Shown piece after piece: positions 55,881 to 63,611 of a stretch of DNA of 64,000 nt. Position 1 is the stretch's first letter, and every line of letters starts with the position of its first letter. The stretch spans positions 3,178,001 through 3,242,000 of the forward strand of contig NZ_LT907844.1 in assembly GCF_900215505.1 (NCBI RefSeq). Direction: 5' to 3'. The notes beneath the pieces were generated by a model. That model ran no database searches. It was given only the letters and a program-made list of their open reading frames with translations, and was not told the DNA's origin. The DNA is from Cohaesibacter sp. ES.047. Its GTDB lineage: Bacteria > Pseudomonadota > Alphaproteobacteria > Rhizobiales > Cohaesibacteraceae. The position numbers and the translations under genes are program-made.

Positions 55881-57368
55881 TCAGGTGCCACAATAGGTGA
55901 CAAAGGGACCAAACCCGGAAGGCGCAGGGCCTTGATAGCGATCCAAACCGTCACGCCGCGTGAATGGATCATCAAGAACGGACAAAAGGTCCTTGAATGG
56001 CCCGAGATCCGCTTCGTCTTCCGCCTTCATCAGGGCCTCATCGACCAGATGGTTGCGGGGTATATAGAGCGGATTGATCTGATTCATAGCTTCGGCCACT
56101 TGCGCAGGCGCGCGCTTCTCTCGCTTAAGGCGGCTGCGCCAGCGACCCAGCCAGTCGGCGAGCGGTTCGGGATCCTCACAATTGGTGAGCAGTGGCGAGG
56201 TGTCGGAGGTCAGAGTGTTCGCGAGCATCCGGAAGGCATCGGTAAAGTCGATGGCCTCGCCCCTCAGACAGCCAAGAAACCCATCAATCAATGCCTCATC
56301 ACCCTCTTCAAGCGCTGACATCCCGATCTTGGCAGCCATGGCCTCGTGGAAAGCCTTTTTATAAAGAGGCATAAAATCGGCGATCACGTCGGTCGCGAGA
56401 TTGATGGTGCGCTCTTCGTCATCAGGATCGATCACGGGAACAAGGGTTTCGGCAAACCGGGCCAGATTCCAGCGGGCAACCTGCGGCTGGTTGCCATAGG
56501 AATAGCGCCCCATGTGATCGATGGAACTGAAGACCGTTGCCGGATCATAGGCATCCATGAAAGCGCAAGGGCCGTAATCGATGGTCTCGCCCGAAATGGC
56601 CATGTTGTCGGTATTCATCACCCCATGGATGAACCCCACCTGCATCCATTTGGCAACAAGGCGCGCCTGCCGTTCCGCAACTGCAGCCAGAAAAGCAAGG
56701 TACGGATTGTCCGCATCGGCGAGCGCCGGGTCGTGTCGCGCAATGGCATAGTCGGCCAGAACCTTCAGCTTGTCCCACTGCTGTTGCGCTGCAAAGAACT
56801 GAAAGGTTCCGACGCGCAAGTGACTGGCAGCAACCCGCACAAGCACAGCGCCGGGCTTCAAGCCCTCGCGCGGCACCTGCTCGCCCGTGGTCACCGCCGC
56901 AAGGGCGCGGGTGGTCGGGACGCCGAGCGCTGCCATGGCCTCGCCCATGAGATATTCTCTCAGCACAGGTCCCAGCACCGCCTTGCCGTCGCCGCCTCGG
57001 GAAAAGGGCGTCGGCCCAGATCCCTTCAATTGGATGTCGAACCGATCACCCGATGGGTCAAGTATTTCCCCCAGAAGCAGGGCGCGGCCATCCCCGAGTT
57101 GCGGCGAGAAGCCGCCGAACTGATGCCCGGCATAGGCTTGCGCCAGCGGCATCGAGCCATCGGCGACATCGCTGCCGGCAAAAATCTCAGCAAGGTGCGG
57201 ATCGCTCGAATCGAGCGTGAGGCCCAGCTCTTCTGCCAGCGGAGCATTGAAGAGCGCAATGCGAGCCTTGGGTGCCTTGCTGCCCTGCCACGGCACATAA
57301 AAGCCCTCGAGCTCGCGTGCGTAGCTGTTGTCAAAGGCAAAAGGCTGGCGATCTGAAGTGAGATCCAT
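55881..57368 (-). CDS. selO: SelO-family protein adenylyltransferase (YdiU/UPF0061)
   Basis: This 495-residue pseudokinase-fold enzyme transfers AMP to protein hydroxyls. Visible family blocks are YAGHQFGGFSPQLGDGRALLLGE, LKGSGPTPFSRGGDGKAVLGPVLREYLMGEAM and GFIHGVMNTDNMAISGETIDYGPCAFMDAYDP. The conserved redox Cys is third from the C-terminus (YCGT), where eukaryotic SelO has selenocysteine. SelO AMPylates redox proteins under oxidative stress, which fits the adjacent thiol and quinone stress genes. Confidence 0.94.
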   Translation of the reverse strand: MDLTSDRQPFAFDNSYARELEGFYVPWQGSKAPKARIALFNAPLAEELGLTLDSSDPHLAEIFAGSDVADGSMPLAQAYAGHQFGGFSPQLGDGRALLLGEILDPSGDRFDIQLKGSGPTPFSRGGDGKAVLGPVLREYLMGEAMAALGVPTTRALAAVTTGEQVPREGLKPGAVLVRVAASHLRVGTFQFFAAQQQWDKLKVLADYAIARHDPALADADNPYLAFLAAVAERQARLVAKWMQVGFIHGVMNTDNMAISGETIDYGPCAFMDAYDPATVFSSIDHMGRYSYGNQPQVARWNLARFAETLVPVIDPDDEERTINLATDVIADFMPLYKKAFHEAMAAKIGMSALEEGDEALIDGFLGCLRGEAIDFTDAFRMLANTLTSDTSPLLTNCEDPEPLADWLGRWRSRLKREKRAPAQVAEAMNQINPLYIPRNHLVDEALMKAEDEADLGPFKDLLSVLDDPFTRRDGLDRYQGPAPSGFGPFVTYCGT

Positions 57369-57668
57369 GAATGATCCTGACAGTTGTTGGGCTCTTCCTC
57401 TCCCCTAAAGCTGAGGGTAATGGTGCGCGTGATCAAGTCTTGACAGCAAATAACTTGCTGCGCGTCTGCTGCATACGGCACCGAGACGAACTGCCTATTC
57501 AGCGGAACACGCCACCGCGAAGAGTGAAAGGCACCGGATGCAGAATGTTGGCTTGGAAGTCTAAGGTATGCGAATGGCGCATAGCCACCAGAACAGATCG
57601 GCTATATTCGCGTAGCTCCTGCTGCAGTATGGTCTGGGCACATAAAGAAATCAGCAAAGGAGTTTCAA
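57369..57668. other. Intergenic region, no gene seen
   Basis: 300 bases between selO and the 51-aa gene; no credible gene or strong structure. Confidence 0.5.
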
Positions 57669-57824
57669 ATGTTTGATAGCATCAAAGGCGCAGTTGGCAC
57701 CATCGGTATGGTATTCGCTTCTCTTCCTCCCGCAGCCCGTATCGCAGGCGACATCGAACGCGGACGCACTCCAAACGAAGCAGACCTTCAGAGCCTTGGT
57801 ATTCCGACTGACATCCAGTTCTAA
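57669..57824 (+). CDS. 51-residue small protein of unknown function
   Basis: ATG at 57669 follows AAAGGAG 6 bases upstream. The product starts MFDSIKGAVGTIGMVFASLP, a short amphipathic/hydrophobic helix, and continues PAARIAGDIERGRTPNEADLQSLGI. The strong ribosome site and ordered composition suggest a real gene. I do not recognise a family with certainty. A highly structured stretch follows about 23-40 bases after its stop. Confidence 0.6.
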   Translation: MFDSIKGAVGTIGMVFASLPPAARIAGDIERGRTPNEADLQSLGIPTDIQF

Positions 57825-58364
57825 GATAAAGTCTGCCAAGCCTGACGGTACTCCCAAGTACCAGATGAGGCTCTTTCGGGCGAAAAGACTCCCCCTTACG
57901 GGGGTAGATAGCCCAGCCTCACTATAGCGGCGCGTTATTCCTTGTCGCCTTTCTCTTCCCGACAATCGATGGTTCAAGGCGCTTCACCTACGTGTGCGCT
58001 GCGTTTGCATGGGCAAACTGCAATCCGCCAATCCTCGCATGTCTGCCATCCCGCCCAAGCCCCCTTCCTGCACAAATTAGACCAAGAGGGACTTCTGCGA
58101 AGTTGCTCGATGTACAAGCTCGCCAAATATGCTCTGGCCGTCTACGGAGCTTTGATGTTCTAACTGAGTGATTGCGTACTATTCGAAGGGCTTTTTGAGG
58201 CGATTCTTTAGTTTTTCTGTAAAAAGTGCGCGCGCAATATCACCTTGCCGCCGGGTAAGTGTGTTTGATCCAACACCAAGTTGATCCCCGAAAATGACGC
58301 CTAAAGTCGTCTATGACGTTTGGGACGACATCACCATGCGCAGGATGGTCTACTAGACCTGATA
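57825..58364. other. Region between the 51-aa gene and IS copy 2
   Basis: 540 bases, no credible gene. It contains consecutive hairpins (57847-57921; see the RNA candidate) and ends in the TA target (58363-58364). Confidence 0.5.
57847..57921 (+). ncRNA. Candidate structured RNA after the 51-aa gene
   Basis: Reading 5'-3': hairpin GGTACT-ccca-AGTACC (57847-57862), then an outer 7-bp helix TGAGGCT/AGCCTCA (57866-57872 with 57915-57921). Inside lie CTTTCG-type and CTCCCCC-TTAC-GGGGGTAG hairpins. The first inner loop GGGC (57878-57881) can pair with GCCC (57911-57914), giving either a three-way junction with a pseudoknot or an extended bulged stem. No T-run ends it. It could be an mRNA 3' element or an independent RNA. 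Confidence 0.4.
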
Positions 58365-59521
58365 CCAAGGGCGTGAAGTTCTGACTCTTTAGGGATTCCA
58401 TTTTTAGCACTGGCGTGATTCAACATGGCAAAGGAGATTTTGCCATGTCTGCCGCTTTGATTCTTAGCGATGCTTTTGACGCCGATAGTTTGCGCCGTCT
58501 TGCCAAAGGATGCCGCAATGCCAAACAGAGCCGCCGCCTACTGGCCATTGCGGCTGTCTATGACGGCATGAACCGTGCTGATGCCGCCAAAGTCGGCGGT
58601 ATGGACCGCCAGACTTTGCGAGATTGGGTTCTTCGCTTCAATGAGCAAGGCACCGATGGTCTTGTCGACATCAAAGCAACCGGCGCTCCCATGCGCTTGA
58701 GCCCAGAACAGCTCGAAGAGTTTGTTGCTATCGTTGAAACCGGTCCTGATCCTGAGAAGGACGGCGTCTCTGTCTGGCGTAGCCAGGATCTGGTGCGTGT
58801 GATCCAAGAGCGGTTTGGGGTCTCCTACAAGGAACGTGGAGTACGGGATCTTTTGCGCCGCATGGGGTATGTGCGCATATCTGGTCGACCTCAACATCCA
58901 GAACAAAAGCCTGAAGTCATTGATGCTTTCAAAAAAACTTCTCCGCAACGTTGGCAGCGCATGTAGGCCATTTGCCAAAGAACAAGCCCATCGAGATTTG
59001 GTGGCAAGATGAGGCTAGGCTTGGTCAGAAGAATGGACTGGCCCGACTATGGGCAAAAAAGGGAACCAGACCACGTCTGCCAGCCGATCAGCGATATAAA
59101 AATGCCTATCTGTTCGGTGCAATATGTCCAGCGCGTGGCGTTGGCGCGGGATTGATGATGCCTTTTGCAAATACACAGGCCATGCAAATGCACCTCGAAG
59201 AAGTCTCAAGGACAGTGGCGCGCGGCGCTCATGCCGTGGTGCTGATGGATCGTGCCGGATGGCATACGACAAGCAGACTCAACGTGCCCAAGAATATCAC
59301 CATCCTCCTGTTGCCTTCCAAATCACCGGAACTGAACCCAGTTGAGAATATTTGGCAGTATCTGCGCGGTACCTTCCTGTCCAATCGGGTCTTCGAAGAC
59401 TATGCCGCCATTCTTGATGCTGGTTGCCAAGCATGGAAGAGCCTCTCCGCCAACCCAACCATCATCCATTCAATAGGTATGAGAAAATGGGCTCAAGAAG
59501 GTCAGAATTAAATGCCGTTGG
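58365..59521 (+). mobile_element. IS630-family insertion sequence, copy 2
   Basis: 1157 bp with TA at both edges (58363-58364, 59522-59523) and the same imperfect inverted ends as copy 1. The offset to copy 1 is a constant 34612 bases throughout. The coding sequences appear identical, including the A7 run at 58931-58937. Same orientation as copy 1. Confidence 0.93.
58445..59511 (+). CDS. IS630 transposase (two frames, -1 shift), copy 2
   Basis: Same layout as copy 1. The DNA-binding frame runs from ATG 58445 to 58966, and the DDE catalytic frame follows to 59511 with D in WWQDEARLG, D in VLMDRAGWH and E in ELNPVENIW. The join needs a -1 shift at A7 (58931-58937). That both copies share the split suggests it is the working form of the element, not two independent breaks. 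Confidence 0.88.
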
Positions 59522-59551
59522 TATGAGGCACTGTTGACATCAGAGAAAAAC

Positions 59552-59590
59552 AAAGGGTGAGCGATCCGTTGATCACCCACCCTTTTCTTG
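59552..59590. terminator. Bidirectional terminator between IS copy 2 and the MaoC-Pta gene
   Basis: AAAGGGTGAGCGATC and GATCACCCACCCTTT pair over 15 positions with two mismatches around CCGTT-type loop bases. T-rich tracts follow on both strands (CCTTTTCTTG plus; TTTGTTTTTC minus). Confidence 0.85.
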
Positions 59591-59618
59591 TCATGCATTT
59601 CGTCTTGGCTTTTGTGCC

Positions 59619-61016
59619 TTAAGCTTTTTTGCCGGTGCGGGCGTGATGCAGGGAAGCAATTGCGCAGGACGCAAGACGCGCCATATCACCATCCGAACGG
59701 GAGTTCAGAATGATCGGCACACTGGCACCAAGCACGAGGCCAGCGGGCTCCGCATGAGAGATATAGGCAAGCTGTTTTGCCAGCATGTTGCCTGCATCAA
59801 GGTTCGGAACCACAAGGATTTCCGCATGGCCAGCAACTTCGGACGTGATGCCCTTGGTGCGAGCGGCAGCAAGATCGACCGCATTGTCCATGGCCAGAGG
59901 ACCATCGACGACACCGCCAGAAATCTGACCGCGTTCAGCCATCTTGGACAGAAGCGCAGCGTCCAGAGAGGACGGGATGTCCGGGTTGACGGTTTCCACC
60001 GCCGACAGGATGCCGACTTTGGGAACTTCAATCCCGATAGAGATCGCAACATCGATGGCGTTCTGAACAATATCGGCTTTGGTTTTCAGATCCGGCTGAA
60101 TGTTGATCGCTGCGTCGGTGACGAGGATCGGATGATCGACGCCCGGAACATCCATGACGAAAACGTGGGTGAAGCGACGACCGGCACGCAGGCCATTGAC
60201 CTTGCGCAGAGCAGCTTTCAACAGATCATCCGTATGCAGGTGGCCTTTCATCATGGCACCAGCGCGACCTTCTGAGATAAGGTCTACGGCAATGTTGGCA
60301 GCCCGTGCATGGTCGATCTCGTTGATGATCTCGACACCATCAAGGTTCCAGTCATTTGCCTTGGCAACTGCTTCGATTTTTGCTTTGCTACCAACCAGGA
60401 TCGGCGTGATGATGCCGCTTTGCATGGCCAGAATGGCTCCGCCGAGCGATTTTTCCTCCTCTGGAGCGACAACAGCGGTCACCACTTGAGGTTCATTCTG
60501 GGCTTTGCGGATCAGCGCCTCGAAGTAGGGATGCGTTTCCAGCATCAGTTCCGGTGTTTTAAGCGCATCAAAGCAGAGCTTCTTGGCTGGTGCAAAGATT
60601 TCTGCAGGGCCCGAAACCAGCACTTCATTGTCAGCATGACGACGGATCTCGGTATCAAAGCGGATCACGTTGTCCGGCAATTTGTCCGTTACCTTGACTT
60701 TGACATCAAGCACATCACCGGCAACGCAGCGCGGGCCGAAGTTGAAGGTCTGATGACGATAGCGGGCTCCGACACCCGGAAGGATGTTGCCGAAAATCGT
60801 CGAAACCAGAGAGGCAACCCAAAGCGGCGGCGCGTAGGCCTCGCGTTTGCCGTTTTCATTCTGTACATAGCGCGAAAGATGAAGCGAATTCAGGTTTCCC
60901 GAGGCATTGGCAAAGACCATAAAATCCTGCTCGGTGGCGACGCGGGTGAGGGCGGCCTCATCACCGATATTGATTTCATCGTAAGTCTTGTTTTCAAAAG
61001 TGGTATGGTTGGGCAT
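59619..61016 (-). CDS. Bifunctional MaoC-like hydratase / phosphate acetyl(butyryl)transferase
   Basis: This 465-residue fusion has a MaoC/hotdog domain (about 1-150) joined to a Pta/Ptb-type phosphotransacylase (about 165-465: MKGHLHTDDLLKAAL, VFVMDVPG, LVTDAAINIQPDL, GPLAMDNAVD). Pta/Ptb interconverts acyl-CoA and acyl phosphate. In the MaoC part the hydratase motif A-S-G-D-x-N-P-x-H reads ASGNLNSLH, so the catalytic Asp is Asn and hydratase activity is doubtful. Acetate kinase is not adjacent. It could drain acetyl- or butyryl-CoA made by PflB or beta-oxidation. Confidence 0.9.
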   Translation of the reverse strand: MPNHTTFENKTYDEINIGDEAALTRVATEQDFMVFANASGNLNSLHLSRYVQNENGKREAYAPPLWVASLVSTIFGNILPGVGARYRHQTFNFGPRCVAGDVLDVKVKVTDKLPDNVIRFDTEIRRHADNEVLVSGPAEIFAPAKKLCFDALKTPELMLETHPYFEALIRKAQNEPQVVTAVVAPEEEKSLGGAILAMQSGIITPILVGSKAKIEAVAKANDWNLDGVEIINEIDHARAANIAVDLISEGRAGAMMKGHLHTDDLLKAALRKVNGLRAGRRFTHVFVMDVPGVDHPILVTDAAINIQPDLKTKADIVQNAIDVAISIGIEVPKVGILSAVETVNPDIPSSLDAALLSKMAERGQISGGVVDGPLAMDNAVDLAAARTKGITSEVAGHAEILVVPNLDAGNMLAKQLAYISHAEPAGLVLGASVPIILNSRSDGDMARLASCAIASLHHARTGKKA

Positions 61017-61062
61017 AGGAAGAGTGCTCTAACTGTCAAATACACTAGAGGTTAAAAGGTAC

Positions 61063-61082
61063 ACTGACCGTTCAGGGTCAGT
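61063..61082. promoter_or_regulatory. Inverted repeat upstream of the MaoC-Pta gene
   Basis: ACTGACC and GGTCAGT are perfect 7-bp arms around 6 bases, 47 bases before the gene start. Operator-like; regulator unknown. Confidence 0.45.
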
Positions 61083-61900
61083 TGCAAAGATCAGCCCGGC
61101 AAATGCAGAAGCAAGCATTCATCCCAAAGGGTGAATCCATGCCTGCCAAACCGGCCTGCCAGAAAAGGCTTCCTCCTCACTGTCGAACTCACGACACCGC
61201 TCCGTTATCTCTTGCACGTGCGAAACACCCGCTATTAGACACAGAGTTCGTCCTCCAAGCTGACGTAATGTCCCAGGATAAGGGTTAGGGCCTAGGACTT
61301 AAGAAGCAGTTTTGCGGTCTTTGTAACATTGATATCGGTCAAAAGGCTAAAGTGCGATCTTGCGTCATGGACATGGCTGACATGTCCCTTCTGCATTCTT
61401 TTGCTGCGGAGCGTTAAACAATGACGCAATGCAGCAAATTATGGCGGGCACGAATAGACAAATTTGCCTGTCGTGATGTGATCGAAATTCATTCGATGGA
61501 AAAGCATGATCATCTCGAAAGTCTTACGTTAGGGAAGGTCTAATTCCCAAAAGGTGATTGTCCTTGCTGAAAATCCTTGCCCAAACTGTGGTCGAAACAC
61601 GAGCGGAACTGCATTCTGCACTTATACGGAGAAATGCAAAGGCTCACTCTCGGGTCAACATAGGATTCAAACAACGAGAAAAACAAAGAGCCGCCGATAT
61701 GCGATTCTAGCATGTCTGGCTTGAGTGAATTGCAAGTCATTTAAAAAATGCGAATAATTTCGTGAATTTTGCTTTGTGGATAGAGACCGTTTTGGGGCGA
61801 TAAACGTCAGAATGCCTGTCCTTTTGTGGCAGGGGATCTGAAAATCGGAGGCGGTCACTTGCTGGAGTCCATTCGATTGGACATTTACGCCCTCTAAAAT

Positions 61901-61946
61901 AAAAAGATCGTGACAGACATAAGGCTGGACTCTGTCTGTCACGATC
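61901..61946 (-). terminator. Strong terminator of the candidate RNA
   Basis: On the minus strand GATCGTGACAGACA and TGTCTGTCACGATC form a perfect 14-bp stem with a 13-base loop, followed by TTTTTATTTT. It is 140 bases beyond the Fe-ADH stop, so it ends either that mRNA or a separate RNA. Confidence 0.85.
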
Positions 61947-62023
61947 TCCATTGACCCTGTCGACGTGATCCTCCGGTCGGGGTAGGAAAACCTAGATCAC
62001 GCCTAAAGCGGGGCGACAGGGTC
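61903..62023 (-). ncRNA. Candidate structured small RNA
   Basis: Minus-strand nested helices: GACCCTGTCG/CGACAGGGTC (10 bp; 62014-62023 with 61953-61962) encloses CGTGATC/GATCACG (7 bp; 61995-62001 with 61964-61970). That in turn encloses TAGG-TTTT-CCTA (61983-61994). Two 12-base loops, both beginning CCCCG, separate the helices asymmetrically. A perfect rho-independent terminator follows after about 6 bases. No protein gene overlaps. Either a stand-alone sRNA or one processed from the 3' UTR of the alcohol dehydrogenase mRNA; the family is not recognised. Confidence 0.55.
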
Positions 62024-62046
62024 TCTTGTCTTGAAACTTTGCGGGT

Positions 62047-62083
62047 GCTTTCGCTCGTCCCGAAATCAGGGCCGAGCGAAAGC
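62047..62083 (-). terminator. Hairpin directly after the Fe-ADH gene
   Basis: GCTTTCGCTCG and CGAGCGAAAGC form a perfect 11-bp stem 6 bases beyond the alcohol dehydrogenase stop, but without a T-run on the minus strand. It may be a weak terminator or the first domain of the longer 3' RNA. Confidence 0.45.
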
Positions 62084-62089
62084 GTTTGT

Positions 62090-63208
62090 TCAATAGGCGG
62101 CACGATAGATTGCCTCGATGTCCGCGACCGAAAGGTCTACAGGGTTCCAGTCGAGCAGCCGCCGGATGGCATGGGATTCTTCTGCCATGGCAGCGAGATC
62201 GTCTTCGGGAACACCATAGGCTCTGAGTTGCATGTCGAGGCCTAGCGATTCACAGAAAGCCTTGGCACCCGCCAGAACGGCTTCATTGCTGCCGCCTTCA
62301 AAACCAAGGGCTTGGCAAACCTTGTCGGTTTTCTCCGGTACAACCGCAGCATTGGCAGCCAGAGTGTGCGGGAAAACCAGAGCGTTGGCGATGCCATGGG
62401 GCAGCTTGTGGCGCGTGCCGAGCGGGTAGGAAACCGCGTGGCCGGATGTTGTGTTGACCGGTCCAAGGCAGACCCCGCCGTAGAAGGCCGCGAGCGCCAG
62501 CCCGGTTCGTGCTTCCGCATCAGAACCATCCTCAACCGCACGTTTGAGAAAGCGTCCGACCAGCTCAATGCCCATCATCGCGTAATTGTCGATGATTGGA
62601 TGGGAACGTTTGGAGGTGAAGGCCTCAACGCAATGGGCCATGGCGTCAACGCCGGTCGCGGCTGTCACGCGGGCAGGGACCGTCATGGTCAGCGCCGGAT
62701 CGATGATCGCAAGGTCGGCCAGCATGTGGACGCTTTCGGTGGCGACTTTGCTCAGGGTCTCCGGATTGGTCATGAGCGCACGTGTGCCAACCTCTGAACC
62801 TGTGCCTGCCGTGGTTGGCAATTGGGCCAAACCGACCTTGCGCGGCAGGGCGCGGTGGGGGCCGGAAATGTCGTCAAAGCTGCAGTCTTGCGCGATCAGG
62901 ACAGCAACCAGCTTCGCCAGATCCATTGCCGAGCCGCCGCCAAACCCGATGACCACGTCACAGCCTTTGGCTGCTTCGATCGCCTTGTAAAGATTGGGGA
63001 TGTCCGGCTCGGGGACAACATCGGAAAAGCAGGTCACATTCTCAAGATCAAGAAGGTCGAGCCGACCTGCGTTGGCAGCATCTGCCAATACGAACGGGGC
63101 CTTGTAACCCTTTTGGGCGACCCAATCCTTGAGCGTCTTGATGGTCCCGTCTCCAAACCGCACGATGGGTGGAAACTGCATCTCAATGGGCGACGTAAGG
63201 GGTAACAT
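62090..63208 (-). CDS. Iron-containing alcohol dehydrogenase (2)
   Basis: A 372-residue type III alcohol dehydrogenase. IGFGGGSAMDLAKLVAVL near residue 87 binds NAD; LPTTAGTGSEV follows near 128. Metal ligands are the Asp and His of GVDAMAHCVEAF and the two His of KLPHGIANALVFPHTLAAN, all intact, so this is a canonical active site. GGAGG lies 9 bases before the ATG. The physiological alcohol or aldehyde is unknown. A structured region and terminator follow. Confidence 0.92.
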   Translation of the reverse strand: MLPLTSPIEMQFPPIVRFGDGTIKTLKDWVAQKGYKAPFVLADAANAGRLDLLDLENVTCFSDVVPEPDIPNLYKAIEAAKGCDVVIGFGGGSAMDLAKLVAVLIAQDCSFDDISGPHRALPRKVGLAQLPTTAGTGSEVGTRALMTNPETLSKVATESVHMLADLAIIDPALTMTVPARVTAATGVDAMAHCVEAFTSKRSHPIIDNYAMMGIELVGRFLKRAVEDGSDAEARTGLALAAFYGGVCLGPVNTTSGHAVSYPLGTRHKLPHGIANALVFPHTLAANAAVVPEKTDKVCQALGFEGGSNEAVLAGAKAFCESLGLDMQLRAYGVPEDDLAAMAEESHAIRRLLDWNPVDLSVADIEAIYRAAY

Positions 63209-63611
63209 ATCCTCATTCCTCCGCTTGGGCCGCAGCAGACATATTTGGCGTCTCGAAATGGCGGCCTTTCTATTCCTGTTGGATGCATAAGACGCGCATT
63301 ATAAAAATTTGTCAATAATGTTTGTACATGTAAAATTTCGCTGGCTATAGATATTCTAAATGGCGGGAGTTTTGGTTTTGTGTTGATTTTTGCGATTAAA
63401 GAGCAATAAAAACAATGAAATATAAATTTTTTGATTTGCGAATAAATTGGCCTTGATGCGCGCTTGTGAATTTCCATAGGAATAAAGTTAGAAAATTTCC
63501 GATAAGATATTGACAAATTATCAAATTCTATACAAGGTGACCCCTAAGGCAGGAGTTGCCTCGAGGGCGGGGTGCCCTTCGGCCAACAATTGGCCTTTTT
63601 CGGAGGATTCA
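63209..63611. other. Divergent AT-rich promoter region, Fe-ADH and tctB
   Basis: 403 bases, very AT-rich at 63290-63540, with no gene. TTGACA (63510-63515) and TATACA (63529-63534) are only 13 bases apart, too close for a standard promoter. The tctB leader hairpins occupy the right end. Confidence 0.5.
63547..63600 (+). promoter_or_regulatory. tctB leader with terminator-like hairpin (possible attenuator)
   Basis: Three successive hairpins: AGGCA/TGCCT (63547-63561), GAGGGC/GCCCTT (63563-63579) and GGCCAA-caa-TTGGCC followed by TTTTT (63581-63600). The last looks like an intrinsic terminator and ends 1 base before the CGGAGG ribosome site of tctB. This suggests premature termination control, though a true upstream transcript end is an alternative. 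Confidence 0.55.

Larger units (their letters stand above)
61017..62089. other. 1.07-kb gene-poor region with structured elements
   Basis: No protein gene is supported; short frames in all phases lack ribosome sites and family features. It holds an operator-like repeat at 61063-61082, a small GGACATG/CATGTCC repeat (61369-61387), the RNA candidate at 61903-62023 with its terminator, and a perfect hairpin at 62047-62083. Confidence 0.55.

Noticed and set aside
57888-57907. CTCCCCC/GGGGGTAG hairpin as a simple terminator of the 51-aa gene
   Set aside because: No T-run on the plus strand; it fits better as one helix of the larger structured element.
57942-58163. 73-residue frame left of IS copy 2
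   Set aside because: No ribosome site and no recognisable features.
23753-59521. Composite transposon bounded by the two IS630 copies
   Set aside because: The interval holds core chromosomal genes (pyc, pbpC, selO), and each copy has its own TA flank. Two independent insertions fit better; only recombination between copies is proposed.
61540-61951. Two minus-strand frames in the gene-poor region
   Set aside because: They lack ribosome sites and family features, and one overlaps the terminator of the RNA candidate.
63510-63524. FNR/Anr box TTGACAAATTATCAA upstream of Fe-ADH 2 and tctB
   Set aside because: The half-sites are 5 bases apart instead of 4 and the first is TTGAC, so it does not fit the consensus.
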